From NCBI RefSeq assembly GCF_004331645.1, contig NZ_SJSK01000001.1, forward strand, positions 992,001 to 1,056,000: a stretch of DNA of 64,000 nucleotides. The letters are read 5' to 3'. The stretch comes from Pedobacter frigiditerrae. GTDB lineage: Bacteria; Bacteroidota; Bacteroidia; Sphingobacteriales; Sphingobacteriaceae. Positions 36,125-45,267 of this stretch are shown in pieces; positions within the stretch are counted from its first letter, which is position 1, and each line of letters starts with the position of its first letter. Below the pieces are notes generated by a model. That model ran no database searches. It saw only the letters and a list, made by a program, of their open reading frames with translations, and had not been told where the DNA came from. The translations under genes and the position numbers were made by a program.

Positions 36125-37741
36125 ATGAAAAAGATATTAAATTGTTTATTAATAAGTGCCGTAGTAATAGGGTTTTCATCTTGTGAAAAGTTTCTAGATG
36201 TAAATACAAATCCTAATAGTGCTACAACAGCTACAGCTGCACTTGTATTGCCACAGGCAATTGTAGGAACGGCTTCGATCTCTAATACATTTAGCCAAAG
36301 CTATTCATACCCAGCTGGTATGTTTGCAAACGTAGCTGGTGTAGGTGGTTATGGTGCTACCCTAACTTATGCATATACTACATCAAGTTTTACAGGTCTT
36401 TGGACTTCAACACTTGATAATGCAACTGACTATAAATATGTAATTGATCAGAATGGAACTGATGCAACATTAGCATATAGTACTTCTATCGCTAGAATTA
36501 TGAAAGCTTTTGCATTTGCTAGAATGGTAGATCAATATAATGACATTCCTTATAGTAAAGCATTGCTGGGAACTGCTGCATTAACTCCTACTTATGATAA
36601 AGCAGAAGATGTTTACAAAGATTTAGTGAAAGAAACAACTGAAGCAATTGCTGCTATTACTGCTGCTCAAGCGTCTGCTGCTACTCAAGCAATTGCCTCA
36701 ACTGCAGACCCTCTGTTTAAAGGTGACATGGATAAATGGAAACGTTTTGCAAATACTTTAAGGTTACGTTTGTTAATTAAAATGGCAGGTGTGCCAGCTT
36801 TAACAGCTTACGCTACTCCTTTGTTTGCTACTACTGCCTCTGTTGGTTATTTAACCGATGATGCTTTGGTAAACCCAGGTTACCTTAAAGAAGCAGGTAG
36901 AATGAATCCTGTTTACGGATCTTTAGCAGCTAGTGCTACTAACGTACGTTCACAAACTTCTGCTACAACCACTAAATGGATGTTAGCATTTTATAATGGA
37001 GTGAAGTTTAATGATGTTGCTAGAGGATCAGTTATTTTTAGGGCATTCCCTAATACACCTGCAAATCAGTTAGGTGACGAGAGTGCAGGTGCGGTTGCTC
37101 CTATTGCTACTTATACTGCTTGGTTTACTGGTGCTGATTTTAACACTACTGCTTTAGGTGTAGCTAAAGGACCAACACAAGGTGCAGTAATTATGTTAAA
37201 AGCAGAAAGCGATTTCTTGCAAGCAGAAGCCCAAGCTCGTGGTTATATTACATCGGGTGACGCTGGTTTGGCTGCTTTTGAAAATGGTATTAAAGCCTCT
37301 TATAATTACTTGTACAAAAACGCATCAGATGTAGCTACTAAAACTGCTGCTGACGCAACAACTTTCTTGAACGATTATAAAGCTAATAATGCAACTAGTT
37401 GGAATGTAAATTATACATTAGCTCCTTTAGGAACAGATTATAACCAAAGTATTTTGGGTAGAAAAATCGAAGCAATCATTACTCAAAAATATATTGCATT
37501 GGCTAATATCCAGAATGATGAAGCGTTTAATGAGTACAGACGTACTGCATGGCCAAGGGTGGTAACTAATGGTGCTAATCCTCCAACAGATACATTTGCA
37601 TCAAAATCATCAGTTGCTACTACGCCAGATAAAATCATCACAAGAATTTTATATCCACAAGAAGAATATAACTTAAATCCTAGCAATGTGCCTACTAACA
37701 TTAGCTTGTATACTTCTAAAATATTCTGGGACGTAAATTAA
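36125..37741 (+). CDS. SusD/RagB-like lipoprotein (locus 3)
   Basis: The frame is open from a TTG at 36113, but ATG 36125 is preferred: it gives the clean lipoprotein signal MKKILNCLLISAVVIGFSSC. 538 residues. KFLDVNTNPNSATTATAALVLPQAI near the N-terminus and the VIMLKAESDFLQAEAQARGY and IITQKYIALANIQNDEAFNEYRRT blocks near the C-terminus are those of the SusD/RagB-like_2 group. Very high alanine and threonine content and the same codon bias as SusC-3 suggest strong expression. Expected partner and lid of the adjacent SusC. Confidence 0.93.
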   Translation: MKKILNCLLISAVVIGFSSCEKFLDVNTNPNSATTATAALVLPQAIVGTASISNTFSQSYSYPAGMFANVAGVGGYGATLTYAYTTSSFTGLWTSTLDNATDYKYVIDQNGTDATLAYSTSIARIMKAFAFARMVDQYNDIPYSKALLGTAALTPTYDKAEDVYKDLVKETTEAIAAITAAQASAATQAIASTADPLFKGDMDKWKRFANTLRLRLLIKMAGVPALTAYATPLFATTASVGYLTDDALVNPGYLKEAGRMNPVYGSLAASATNVRSQTSATTTKWMLAFYNGVKFNDVARGSVIFRAFPNTPANQLGDESAGAVAPIATYTAWFTGADFNTTALGVAKGPTQGAVIMLKAESDFLQAEAQARGYITSGDAGLAAFENGIKASYNYLYKNASDVATKTAADATTFLNDYKANNATSWNVNYTLAPLGTDYNQSILGRKIEAIITQKYIALANIQNDEAFNEYRRTAWPRVVTNGANPPTDTFASKSSVATTPDKIITRILYPQEEYNLNPSNVPTNISLYTSKIFWDVN

Positions 37742-37754
37742 TTTTATAGAAATT

Positions 37755-38735
37755 ATGAAAAAATATATTTTTAAATCAATTGGCCTTTTAGTTGCCATTG
37801 CAACTTTATCTTCATGTTTAAAAGATGATAGGTTGGTTTTAGATCCTGATAAGGGAACTAATGTTATTGAATTTCAAAACCCATCTGATATAGCAGTTCA
37901 TGGTAGCACATACGCATTGTATTCTATAGCATTTCCAATTGTTACTACTCCTACAGAGGTTCCAGTTACTGTAAGTTATTCTGGGCCGGCTGACGGAGCA
38001 CCAGAAGACATAACAGTTAGTGTTGGCTTAGGTGATGCTGCAACTATTACGCAATATAACACAGAGAATGCAAAAACATTTACTCTAATGGATCCTGCAG
38101 TTTATACTATAAATGCAACTTCTGTAGTAATACCTAAAGGTAAAAAAACTGCAACTTTTACTGTTTCAGTTAAAACTTCACTATTTGATTTAACTAAATC
38201 GTATGCTTTGCCATTAAAGATTAAAAGTGTTTCATCTGGTACAATTAGCTCTAACTTTAGTAATATTTTATTAAACCTTGCTGCAAAAAATAAATTTGAT
38301 GGTTCATATACCTATACATCAACAATTTTTGCGAATGATAGGCCTACAATTTTGCAAAATACAGAGTTTTTGTATCCTGTAGCTTATGATATTCAACTTA
38401 GAACATCTGGTGCAAATTCTAATGGCTTATGGAATGGAGCTTTTGGAGATTATTTGATTCCTATTCTTTCAAATACAGGTGGAGTTAGTGGATTTGGCTC
38501 AACAAACCTTCAGATTACGTTTGATCCAGCTACAAACAAAGTGCTTTCAGTTGTTAATGGTATTGCTGCACCAGCAAATGGTAGAGCGATGTCTCTTGAT
38601 CCTGCTGCACCAGCTACTACTAATTACTTTGATCCAGTTAGTCATAATGTTTATTTACAATTCTTTATGACACAACCTGGCTTTGCACCTACTAAAATTG
38701 TTGCAGTTTTAAAATATAAAGGTCCAAGACCATAA
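37755..38735 (+). CDS. DUF1735-type surface lipoprotein of the SusCD-3 operon
   Basis: 326 residues, lipobox ATLSSC. An N-terminal beta-sandwich with VSVGLGDAATITQYNTENAKTF, VYTINATSVVIPKGKKTATFTV and YALPLKIKSVSSG is the DUF1735 (BT_3987-like) domain found in lipoproteins of many SusCD loci and, in a few cases, in chitin- or glycan-related enzymes. The C-terminal half is a lipocalin-like beta domain (FDGSYTYTSTIF, LQITFDPATNK). It starts 13 bases after SusD. Likely a surface glycan-binding protein; ligand unknown. Confidence 0.87.
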   Translation: MKKYIFKSIGLLVAIATLSSCLKDDRLVLDPDKGTNVIEFQNPSDIAVHGSTYALYSIAFPIVTTPTEVPVTVSYSGPADGAPEDITVSVGLGDAATITQYNTENAKTFTLMDPAVYTINATSVVIPKGKKTATFTVSVKTSLFDLTKSYALPLKIKSVSSGTISSNFSNILLNLAAKNKFDGSYTYTSTIFANDRPTILQNTEFLYPVAYDIQLRTSGANSNGLWNGAFGDYLIPILSNTGGVSGFGSTNLQITFDPATNKVLSVVNGIAAPANGRAMSLDPAAPATTNYFDPVSHNVYLQFFMTQPGFAPTKIVAVLKYKGPRP

Positions 38736-38750
38736 TTATTTTAATCTAAA

Positions 38751-38837
38751 AAAAAGGGTTGCAAATTTTAGCAACCCTTTTTAGTTTAAGAAAAGATATA
38801 GTTATAAAAAAAGCTCCAAAATTTTGGAGCTTTTTTT
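38751..38837. terminator. Two hairpins closing the SusCD-3 operon and the ferredoxin operon
   Basis: First: AAAAAGGGTTGC at 38751-38762 pairs with 38771-38782. Second: AAAAAAAGCTCCAAAA at 38806 onward pairs with TTTTGGAGCTTTTTTT ending at 38837. Both have A- and T-rich flanks and could act in either direction; by position the first serves the plus-strand operon and the second the minus-strand one. Confidence 0.9.
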
Positions 38838-38863
38838 ATTGGTAAGTTTAGGATATGTATAGT

Positions 38864-39193
38864 TTAATCCATCGCGTGCAAACGAACTTTAAGTCCGTCC
38901 ATTATAGGGCTTAATTGTAACTGACAAGCTAATCTAGAGTTAGGTAATAAATCAGGTAAGGTATCAAGCATGGCATATTCGTCATCAGACATTTCGTTTA
39001 GCTTTTCCTCACCTTCCATTACATCTACACAGCAGGTAGCGCATAATGCCATCCCGCCACAAGTGGCTAAAACATCATACTCACTGGCTTTTAGAAACTC
39101 CATTAGACTTAACCCCATATCTGTAGGGGCAGTTAACGTGCTTTTATTGCCTTCACGGTCTTCAACTTCAATTGTAATGTCTATTGTTTCCAT
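38864..39193 (-). CDS. 2Fe-2S ferredoxin
   Basis: 109 residues, cytoplasmic. The cluster motif ATCGGMALCATCC, with a further Cys in SRLACQL, fits the adrenodoxin-type C-x5-C-x2-C...C pattern. GEEKLNEMSDDEYAMLD between them is the acidic partner-docking region of that group. Two bases downstream of the oxidoreductase gene on the same strand, so the two form an electron-transfer pair; the final acceptor is not known from the window. Confidence 0.92.
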   Translation of the reverse strand: METIDITIEVEDREGNKSTLTAPTDMGLSLMEFLKASEYDVLATCGGMALCATCCVDVMEGEEKLNEMSDDEYAMLDTLPDLLPNSRLACQLQLSPIMDGLKVRLHAMD

Positions 39194-39195
39194 TC

Positions 39196-40206
39196 TTAAA
39201 ATTCTGTTACACCGTTAACAGTTGTATATTTCATGGTGTATTTAATGCCTGGGTTCATGTATTGATATGCACTATGACTCATTAAAGCAGCCTCATGAAA
39301 GCCACATAAAATTAACTTTAATTTATTAGTGTAAGTATTAATGTCACCAATTGCGTATATACCCGGTATATTGGTCGAGTAGTCATCTGTATTTACCTCA
39401 ATGGCGCTCTTGCTTATGTTTAAATTCCATTGCTCTATAGGGCCTAATTTAGGGCTTAAGCCGAATAAAGGGATTAGGTGGTCTGCTTCATAGGTTGTGG
39501 TTTCCATTGTGCGGTTATGGATTACTTCTACGTTTTCTAATTTACCTTCCCCAGAAACCGAATTTAGGTTGCTATTTAAAACAAGGTTGATCTTTCCACT
39601 TTCAGCTAATTCCATCACTTTATTTACAGAATCAGGGGCACCACGGAAACTTTCACTTCTATGTACCAAGGTTAATTCAGAAACAACATCTGCCAAGAAA
39701 ATAGTCCAGTCTAATGCAGAGTCACCTCCGCCTGCAATAACCATTTTCTGACCACGATATTTCTCTGGGTCTAGGATCATGTAATTAACACCTCTACCAT
39801 TTTCAAATTGCTCTAAGCCAGCAACAGCCGGTTTGCGAGGTTCGAAACAACCTAAACCACCAGCAATAACCACAACTTTAGCTTCAATGATGGTTCCCAT
39901 ATTAGTGGTTAACACAAAATCAGCTTCGCCACGTTTTTCTAAACCTTCTATTCTTTCACCTAAAGTATAACCTGGGTGGAAAGGTTTAGCCTGTTCAACC
40001 AAATTATCTACTAACTCTTGAGCTAATACAGTTGGGTATCCTGGAATGTCGTAAATGGGTTTTTTAGGATATATTTCTGAAAGTTGACCACCTACTTGAG
40101 GTAAGTAATCAATTAAATGGCAACGCATTTTTAATAAGCCAGCTTCGAAGATGGCAAATAAACCAACAGGACCGGCGCCAATTATGGCTATATCAGTAGA
40201 GATCAT
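39196..40206 (-). CDS. Thioredoxin-reductase-like ferredoxin-NADP reductase
   Basis: 336 residues. N-terminal FAD motif IIGAGPVGLFAIFEAGL, central nucleotide motif VIAGGGDSALDWTIFL with VHRSESFRGAP, and C-terminal IPGIYAIGDINTYTNKLKLILCGFHEAAL. The CxxC redox pair of thioredoxin reductases is absent, which marks this as the ferredoxin/flavodoxin-NADP reductase branch of that family. Its gene is directly upstream of the 2Fe-2S ferredoxin gene, its likely partner. Upstream gap to the prolyl oligopeptidase gene is 141 bases. Confidence 0.92.
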   Translation of the reverse strand: MISTDIAIIGAGPVGLFAIFEAGLLKMRCHLIDYLPQVGGQLSEIYPKKPIYDIPGYPTVLAQELVDNLVEQAKPFHPGYTLGERIEGLEKRGEADFVLTTNMGTIIEAKVVVIAGGLGCFEPRKPAVAGLEQFENGRGVNYMILDPEKYRGQKMVIAGGGDSALDWTIFLADVVSELTLVHRSESFRGAPDSVNKVMELAESGKINLVLNSNLNSVSGEGKLENVEVIHNRTMETTTYEADHLIPLFGLSPKLGPIEQWNLNISKSAIEVNTDDYSTNIPGIYAIGDINTYTNKLKLILCGFHEAALMSHSAYQYMNPGIKYTMKYTTVNGVTEF

Positions 40207-40347
40207 TTACAAAAAGTTTAATGCAAAGTTACGAAATCAGCCACATTATTTAGACATATTCTACATTATTTTAATAAAATCTATTAATTTGGTCGTTTTT
40301 AATTAGTCTGCCAATTAATATTCACTTAATCAGAATTTAATTCCGAC

Positions 40348-42474
40348 TTAATAGCTCATACCCAAATTCTGAAATACAAAACTCCATACATCTGCAGCTT
40401 CCTCAATCATTTTTGCAGTTGGTTTACCCGCTCCATGGCCTGCTTTTGTCTCAATTCTAATTAACATTGGGTTGGTTCCTTTGTATTTTTCTTGAAGAGT
40501 TGCTACAAATTTGAAAGAGTGTGCAGGTACTACTCGATCATCATGGTCTGCCGTTGTAATTAAAGTAGCTGGATATTTTAAATTAGCTTTAACATTATGT
40601 AGGGGCGAATATTTGATTAAATAATCAAAATCTTCTTTTTTATCGCTACTTCCATATTCAACTGCCCATCCCCAACCGACTGTAAATTTGTGGTAACGTA
40701 ACATATCTAAAACACCAACCGCCGGTAATGCAACCTTAAACAATTCTGGTCTTTGAGTCATGCAAGCCCCAACTAAAAGTCCGCCATTGGAACCTCCAGA
40801 GATTGCAATTTTATCGGCGTTAGTATATTTTTCTTTAATGAGGTATTCGGCAGCAGCGATAAAATCATCAAATACATTTTGTTTCTTTTCTAGCATACCT
40901 GCTTTGTGCCAAGCTTCGCCGTATTCACTTCCGCCACGCAAACTAGGTTGGACATAGATGCCGCCCTTTTCTAAAAATAACATTCTAGACAGGCTAAAAC
41001 TAGGAGTTAAAGAAATTTGGAAACCACCGTAAGCATAAAGGAAAACAGGATTGTTTCCATCTAATTTAATTCCTTTTTTATGCACAATAAACATGGGTAC
41101 TTTGGTTCCATCTTTTGATGGATAAAATACTTGCTTGGTTTCATAATCATCAGTATTGAACTTTAATTCTGATTTTTTATACAGCACCGATTCCCCTTCT
41201 CTTATATTGTAATGATAAGTTATGCCCGGGGTAGTAAAATTTGTAAAGGAATAGAAGAATTCTTGATCTTCCTTAAAGCCGCCAAAACCACCTACCGTGC
41301 CAATATCAGGAAGTTTTACATCTTTCAGTTTTTTTCCAGTTAAGTCAAACTGAACAATATTTGTGCTGGCATCTTTTAAATAAGAAGCCCATAAAAATCC
41401 TCCTCCAGTACTCACACTCTCCATTGCCAATTGAGATTCTGGGATAATTTTTTGCCAGTTTTTAGGGTGTGAATTTTTTGGATCTACCAATACAACTTGT
41501 TTGTTCGGAGCACCTAAGTCAGTGTTCACTAATAATTTATCGCCAATATTATCAATCACATTGTGATTGTTTTCAAAACCTTTAACTAACAATTCGATTT
41601 TGTTAGTTGATGATGCGAAGTCTTGATAGAACAATGCATTTCCTGAAGTTCCTGCACTAGCATAAATAACCAGAAAGTGCTCATCTTCGGTAACCTGTGC
41701 TCCGAAATATAAGTTTGGGTTTGTTTTGTCTTCAAATACCAATTGATCGTTTTTTTGCAAATCGCCAAGTTTATGATAATAGACTTTCTGATATTTATTA
41801 GCTGCCGATAACTCCATTCCTTTTGCTGGCTCATCATATCTGCTGTAATAAAATCCATCGCCTTTCCAGGCCGCACCAGAAAATTTAGTCCATTTTAATT
41901 CGTCAACCAATTTTTTCTTTGTGGCAATTTCCATCACATAAATATTGCTCCAGTCAGAACCAGATTGGGCGATAGAGTACGCAACATATTTTTTGTTATT
42001 AGAAAAGCCTAACAAGGAAATTGATACGGTTCCATCTTTAGATAGTTGATTTGGATCTAAAAGAACTTCCTCTTTCCCATTTAATCCTTTTTTTAAGAAC
42101 CAAATGCTTTGGTTTTGCAATCCGTCATTTTTGGTGAAAAAGTAATATTCTCCAACCTTAAATGGTGCAGATTCTTTAGGATAATTCCAGATTTCTGTTA
42201 AGCGCTTTTTGAAATCTTCTCTATACGGAATTTGTGATAGGTAATTCTGTGTTACTTTGTTTTGCGCATCAACCCATTTTTTTGTTTCTGTGGAGGTGTC
42301 ATTTTCTAACCAACGATAAGGGTCTGCTATAGTTGTGCCGAAATAACTATCAGTTGTTGAATCTTTTTTTGTTTCTGGATATGCCATTAAAGTGATTTTT
42401 TCTGCTGGTTTTTTACCTGGATTACAGGCAAGTAGTGGGACTGCAAATAAGCTGAAAATGAGTGGGTTTTTCAT
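40348..42474 (-). CDS. Prolyl oligopeptidase family (S9A) serine peptidase, lipoprotein
   Basis: 708 residues with lipobox AVPLLAC. Seven-bladed propeller (about 40-410, starting YPETKKDSTTDSYFGTTIADPYRWLEN, the S9A N-terminal hallmark) followed by an alpha/beta hydrolase with nucleophile motif ISGGSNGGLL (Ser near residue 555), an Asp in TADHDDRVVP and His in ETKAGHGAGK. Cuts after proline in short peptides. The lipoprotein signal places it in the periplasm or at the outer membrane. Monocistronic. Confidence 0.95.
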   Translation of the reverse strand: MKNPLIFSLFAVPLLACNPGKKPAEKITLMAYPETKKDSTTDSYFGTTIADPYRWLENDTSTETKKWVDAQNKVTQNYLSQIPYREDFKKRLTEIWNYPKESAPFKVGEYYFFTKNDGLQNQSIWFLKKGLNGKEEVLLDPNQLSKDGTVSISLLGFSNNKKYVAYSIAQSGSDWSNIYVMEIATKKKLVDELKWTKFSGAAWKGDGFYYSRYDEPAKGMELSAANKYQKVYYHKLGDLQKNDQLVFEDKTNPNLYFGAQVTEDEHFLVIYASAGTSGNALFYQDFASSTNKIELLVKGFENNHNVIDNIGDKLLVNTDLGAPNKQVVLVDPKNSHPKNWQKIIPESQLAMESVSTGGGFLWASYLKDASTNIVQFDLTGKKLKDVKLPDIGTVGGFGGFKEDQEFFYSFTNFTTPGITYHYNIREGESVLYKKSELKFNTDDYETKQVFYPSKDGTKVPMFIVHKKGIKLDGNNPVFLYAYGGFQISLTPSFSLSRMLFLEKGGIYVQPSLRGGSEYGEAWHKAGMLEKKQNVFDDFIAAAEYLIKEKYTNADKIAISGGSNGGLLVGACMTQRPELFKVALPAVGVLDMLRYHKFTVGWGWAVEYGSSDKKEDFDYLIKYSPLHNVKANLKYPATLITTADHDDRVVPAHSFKFVATLQEKYKGTNPMLIRIETKAGHGAGKPTAKMIEEAADVWSFVFQNLGMSY

Positions 42475-42625
42475 GTCAAAATAAATTATTTACTAATATA
42501 TGTTTTTCAGTTCTTAAAGTTTTAATCGCAAAAGGGCACAAAAGGTATTGAATACTTGGCGATTAGCCTTTTGCCTTAGTCTTTAAGCTTTTTGCTTTAA
42601 GCTTTTTAAATTACCTTTGGGATTG

Positions 42626-43375
42626 ATGATGGCAAAGAATATTTATTTCGCTTCTGATTTTCATTTGGGTTCGCCTAGTTATGTTGAAAGTCGCAAAAGA
42701 GAAGAACGCATTGTAAATTGGCTAAATTTTATTGAGCCAAATTGTGGTGAGCTTTTTTTAATGGGCGATGTGTTTGACTTTTGGTTTGAATACAAAACTG
42801 TTATACCAAAAGGATTTATCCGTTTGCAAGGGAAATTAGCTCAAATGGCCGATGGCGGCATAAAAATCTATTTCTTTAAGGGCAATCATGACATGTGGGT
42901 AAACGATTATTTTACTAAGGAAATGGGGATTGAAATTGTTAGTGATGAACTTATTATTGATAGGAGTGGGAAGAAATTTTATTTGCACCATGGAGACGGA
43001 TTAGGGCCGGGCGATGCGAAATATAAATTCTTGCGTAAGATTTTTAGAAATCCTTTTTGCCAGTGGGCATTTTCAATGTTGCCGCCTCGTATTGGATTAT
43101 CAATTGCCAATGGCTGGTCTGGAAGTAGCAGACTTGCCAGCGATGAAAAAGAAGAATTTTTAGGAGAAGAGAATGAATGGTTAGCCATTTATGCCAAAGA
43201 ACAATTAGCTAAACAACACTTCGACTACTTTATTTTTGGGCATAGACATTTGCCATTAGACATTAAGCTAAGTAATAATAGCAGGTATGTAAACATAGGG
43301 GAGTGGATTAATTACAGCTCTTATGGTGTTTTTGATGGTGAAGATTTAAGATTGGAATACTTTAAGGGTAATTAG
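42626..43375 (+). CDS. lpxH: UDP-2,3-diacylglucosamine diphosphatase-like metallophosphoesterase
   Basis: The frame is open from a TTG at 42617; ATG 42626 or 42629 are the likely starts (MAKNIYFASDFHLGSP). About 249 residues. Metallophosphoesterase motifs in order: DFHLGS, GDVFDFWFEY, FFKGNHDMW, LHHGDGLGPGD and FGHRHLP. With the size and the ELFLMGDVFDFWFEYK stretch these match LpxH, which hydrolyses UDP-2,3-diacylglucosamine to lipid X in lipid A synthesis at the inner membrane. A possible -7 element TACCTTTG (42613-42620) overlaps the start region, so the transcript may be nearly leaderless. Confidence 0.88.
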   Translation: MMAKNIYFASDFHLGSPSYVESRKREERIVNWLNFIEPNCGELFLMGDVFDFWFEYKTVIPKGFIRLQGKLAQMADGGIKIYFFKGNHDMWVNDYFTKEMGIEIVSDELIIDRSGKKFYLHHGDGLGPGDAKYKFLRKIFRNPFCQWAFSMLPPRIGLSIANGWSGSSRLASDEKEEFLGEENEWLAIYAKEQLAKQHFDYFIFGHRHLPLDIKLSNNSRYVNIGEWINYSSYGVFDGEDLRLEYFKGN

Positions 43376-43493
43376 TATAAAGTATCGAGTATCAAGACGT
43401 GATGGTTACAAAACTGTTAACGGAAAACTGCAAACTGAGGATTTTTCCTTATTTTTGCATTCTTATTTGGCACAGGTTTGTGTTTAGTAAACC

Positions 43494-43514
43494 CCTGCCT
43501 GCGGCAGGCAGGCG
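43494..43514. repeat. GC-rich extragenic palindrome
   Basis: CCTGCCTGC and GCAGGCAGG form a 9-bp perfect inverted repeat with a single central base, in an otherwise AT-rich leader of prfA. This palindrome is widespread in Bacteroidota genomes as a REP-like element. It could also act as an RNA hairpin in the prfA leader. Confidence 0.7.
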
Positions 43515-43575
43515 ATTGAAACTAAAAATGCTTTGTTTATTGTAGCGAAGCAGATTTTCAAAAGAATTTAATACT

Positions 43576-44649
43576 ATGTTAGAAAAATTAGAAGCGATAA
43601 AATTGCGTTGGGAAGATGTAGAAGAGCAATTGAGCAATCCTGATACGATGCAGGATATGAAGCGTTTTGCAGCTTTAAACAAAGAATATAAAGACTTGGG
43701 CAAAATTGTGGATGAATATAAAATCTACAAAAATGTAATGAGTAACATTGACGCCAACAAAGATATTTTGAGTTCTGAGAAGGATCCAGAAATGCGTGAA
43801 ATGGCAAAAGAAGAACTGGACATGCTATTGGTTCAACAGGAGAAAATGGAAGAAGAAATTCGCTTGATGTTGATACCAAAAGACCCAGAAGACGCTAAGA
43901 ATGCAGTTTTTGAGATTAGGGGTGGAACAGGCGGAGATGAGGCAGCTTTGTTTGCTGGAGATTTATACCGGATGTATAGTCGTTATTTTGACACCAAAGG
44001 TTGGAAAGTTGAGACCGTAGATGTAACAGAAGGTACTGCAGGCGGGTATAAAGAGGTAATTTTAAAGGTTAGTGGCGATGATGTGTATGGTCAGTTAAAA
44101 TATGAATCTGGTGTGCATCGTGTACAACGAGTTCCCGATACAGAAACACAAGGTAGGGTGCATACTTCAGCAGCATCAGTTGCTGTTTTGCCAGAGGCAG
44201 AAGAAATTGATTTGTACATTAATCCAGCGGATATTGAACTGCATACTTCACGTTCTGGAGGTGCAGGGGGTCAGAATGTAAACAAGGTTGAAACAAAAGT
44301 TCAATTAACACATAAACCATCTGGAATTGTAGTGGTTTGTCAACAAGATAGATCGCAGTTAGGTAACCGTTTAATTGCAATGGAGATGTTGCGTAGTAAA
44401 TTATACGACATAGAATTGCAGAAAAAGAATGGTGATGTTGCGGCAAGACGTAAGACGATGGTATCAACTGGAGATAGGTCAGCTAAGATCAGAACTTACA
44501 ATTATCCACAAGGAAGGGTAACAGATCACCGTATTGGCTTAACCTTGTATAACCTAAATGGCGTAATGGATGGTGGGGTGCAAGAGTTAATTGATGCTTT
44601 GCAGTTTGCAGAGAATGCAGAGAAGATGAAAGAAGGTGCTGTAATTTAG
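43576..44649 (+). CDS. prfA: Peptide chain release factor 1
   Basis: 357 residues. Recognises UAA and UAG and releases the finished peptide on the ribosome. Seen: the GGQ motif at residues 231-233 in [11 protein letters not shown], the [13 protein letters not shown] start of the PCRF domain, and the [24 protein letters not shown] anticodon-recognition region. Length is standard. ATG 43576 follows an AT-rich leader with a GC palindrome. Followed by tRNA-Asp after 94 bases. Confidence 0.98.
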   Translation: MLEKLEAIKLRWEDVEEQLSNPDTMQDMKRFAALNKEYKDLGKIVDEYKIYKNVMSNIDANKDILSSEKDPEMREMAKEELDMLLVQQEKMEEEIRLMLIPKDPEDAKNAVFEIRGGTGGDEAALFAGDLYRMYSRYFDTKGWKVETVDVTEGTAGGYKEVILKVSGDDVYGQLKYESGVHRVQRVPDTETQGRVHTSAASVAVLPEAEEIDLYINPADIELHTSRSGGAGGQNVNKVETKVQLTHKPSGIVVVCQQDRSQLGNRLIAMEMLRSKLYDIELQKKNGDVAARRKTMVSTGDRSAKIRTYNYPQGRVTDHRIGLTLYNLNGVMDGGVQELIDALQFAENAEKMKEGAVI

Positions 44650-44675
44650 GTTGTTACAATTATTTTAAAATATTT

Positions 44676-44706
44676 GTTGTAAAATAAATTAAAGACGCTA
44701 TATTTG
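44676..44706 (+). promoter_or_regulatory. Promoter of tRNA-Asp
   Basis: GTTG at 44676-44679 (-33 element TTG at 44677-44679) and TATATTTG at 44699-44706 (-7 element TAnnTTTG) are separated by 19 bases, an exact fit to the Bacteroidota housekeeping promoter. The tRNA starts 38 bases after the -7 element. Confidence 0.75.
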
Positions 44707-44743
44707 CAATCCCGAAACGAAAGAGATTTTGTTTTAGGAAAAC

Positions 44744-44817
44744 GGATCGGTAGTTCAGCTGGTTAGAATGCCGCCCTGTCACGGCGGAGGTCGCGGGTTC
44801 GAGTCCCGTCCGGTCCG
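44744..44817 (+). tRNA. tRNA-Asp (anticodon GUC)
   Basis: 74 bases. Acceptor stem GGATCGG/CCGGTCC with one T-G pair, anticodon stem CCGCC/GGCGG (44771-44775 and 44783-44787), loop CTGTCAC with anticodon GTC at 44778-44780, T arm CGCGGGTTCGAGTCCCG. Discriminator G at 44817; CCA is not encoded. A terminator follows at 44841. The accessory island begins directly downstream. Confidence 0.97.
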
Positions 44818-44840
44818 CATAATGAAATTCTAGAACACCT

Positions 44841-44869
44841 AAATCCTGTAGTCATTGATTACAGGATTT
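44841..44869 (+). terminator. Terminator of tRNA-Asp
   Basis: AAATCCTGTA at 44841-44850 pairs with TACAGGATTT at 44860-44869, followed by TTTGTTTTT. Confidence 0.9.
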
Positions 44870-44962
44870 TTTGTTTTTAGGCGTTGATGTTTGCTTAATG
44901 ATTATTTCTACAATAATCTCTGCAAGAAATTTTAGAAAGTCCTCTTCATCTTGATTTTCCAT
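44852..44962 (-). CDS. Possible 36-residue remnant ORF behind tRNA-Asp
   Basis: Reading MENQDEEDFLKFLAEIIVEI then a Lys/Asn-rich tail, ending in TGA inside the tRNA terminator hairpin. Short acidic-then-FLAEIIVE ORFs of this type are familiar to me from the tRNA-proximal ends of Bacteroidota integrative elements, but that is recollection, not a search result. It may be a decayed remnant or chance. The rest of the 450-base gap to 45267 shows no other gene. Confidence 0.3.
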   Translation of the reverse strand: MENQDEEDFLKFLAEIIVEIIIKQTSTPKNKKSCNQ

Positions 44963-45267
44963 AATTTTTACATTTATAATTTATACTTTCTTGTTATTAC
45001 GATACTGTAATCTTTAGTAGCTAATTCGACACAGCAATAGAAAGACAAAGAGAGTCTTTTAAACGTACAATTCAGTAACTGGATATTCTCAAAATATAAG
45101 AAATTATAAAGCCGCCGAATAGAAATGTATCGGAAAAGGCAAAAACGACCTTTTGATTTGTACAAGGAATTTGTAAAAATTGGTGTTAATACGCTGAATT
45201 AAAATACAATTAAGATTTGTTTTTGGTATTTTTTTAGTTATTATTGATATAGGTTACCTAAATTCCC

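Noticed and set aside
44219-44467. Minus-strand frame inside prfA
   Set aside because: Shadow of a strongly conserved gene.
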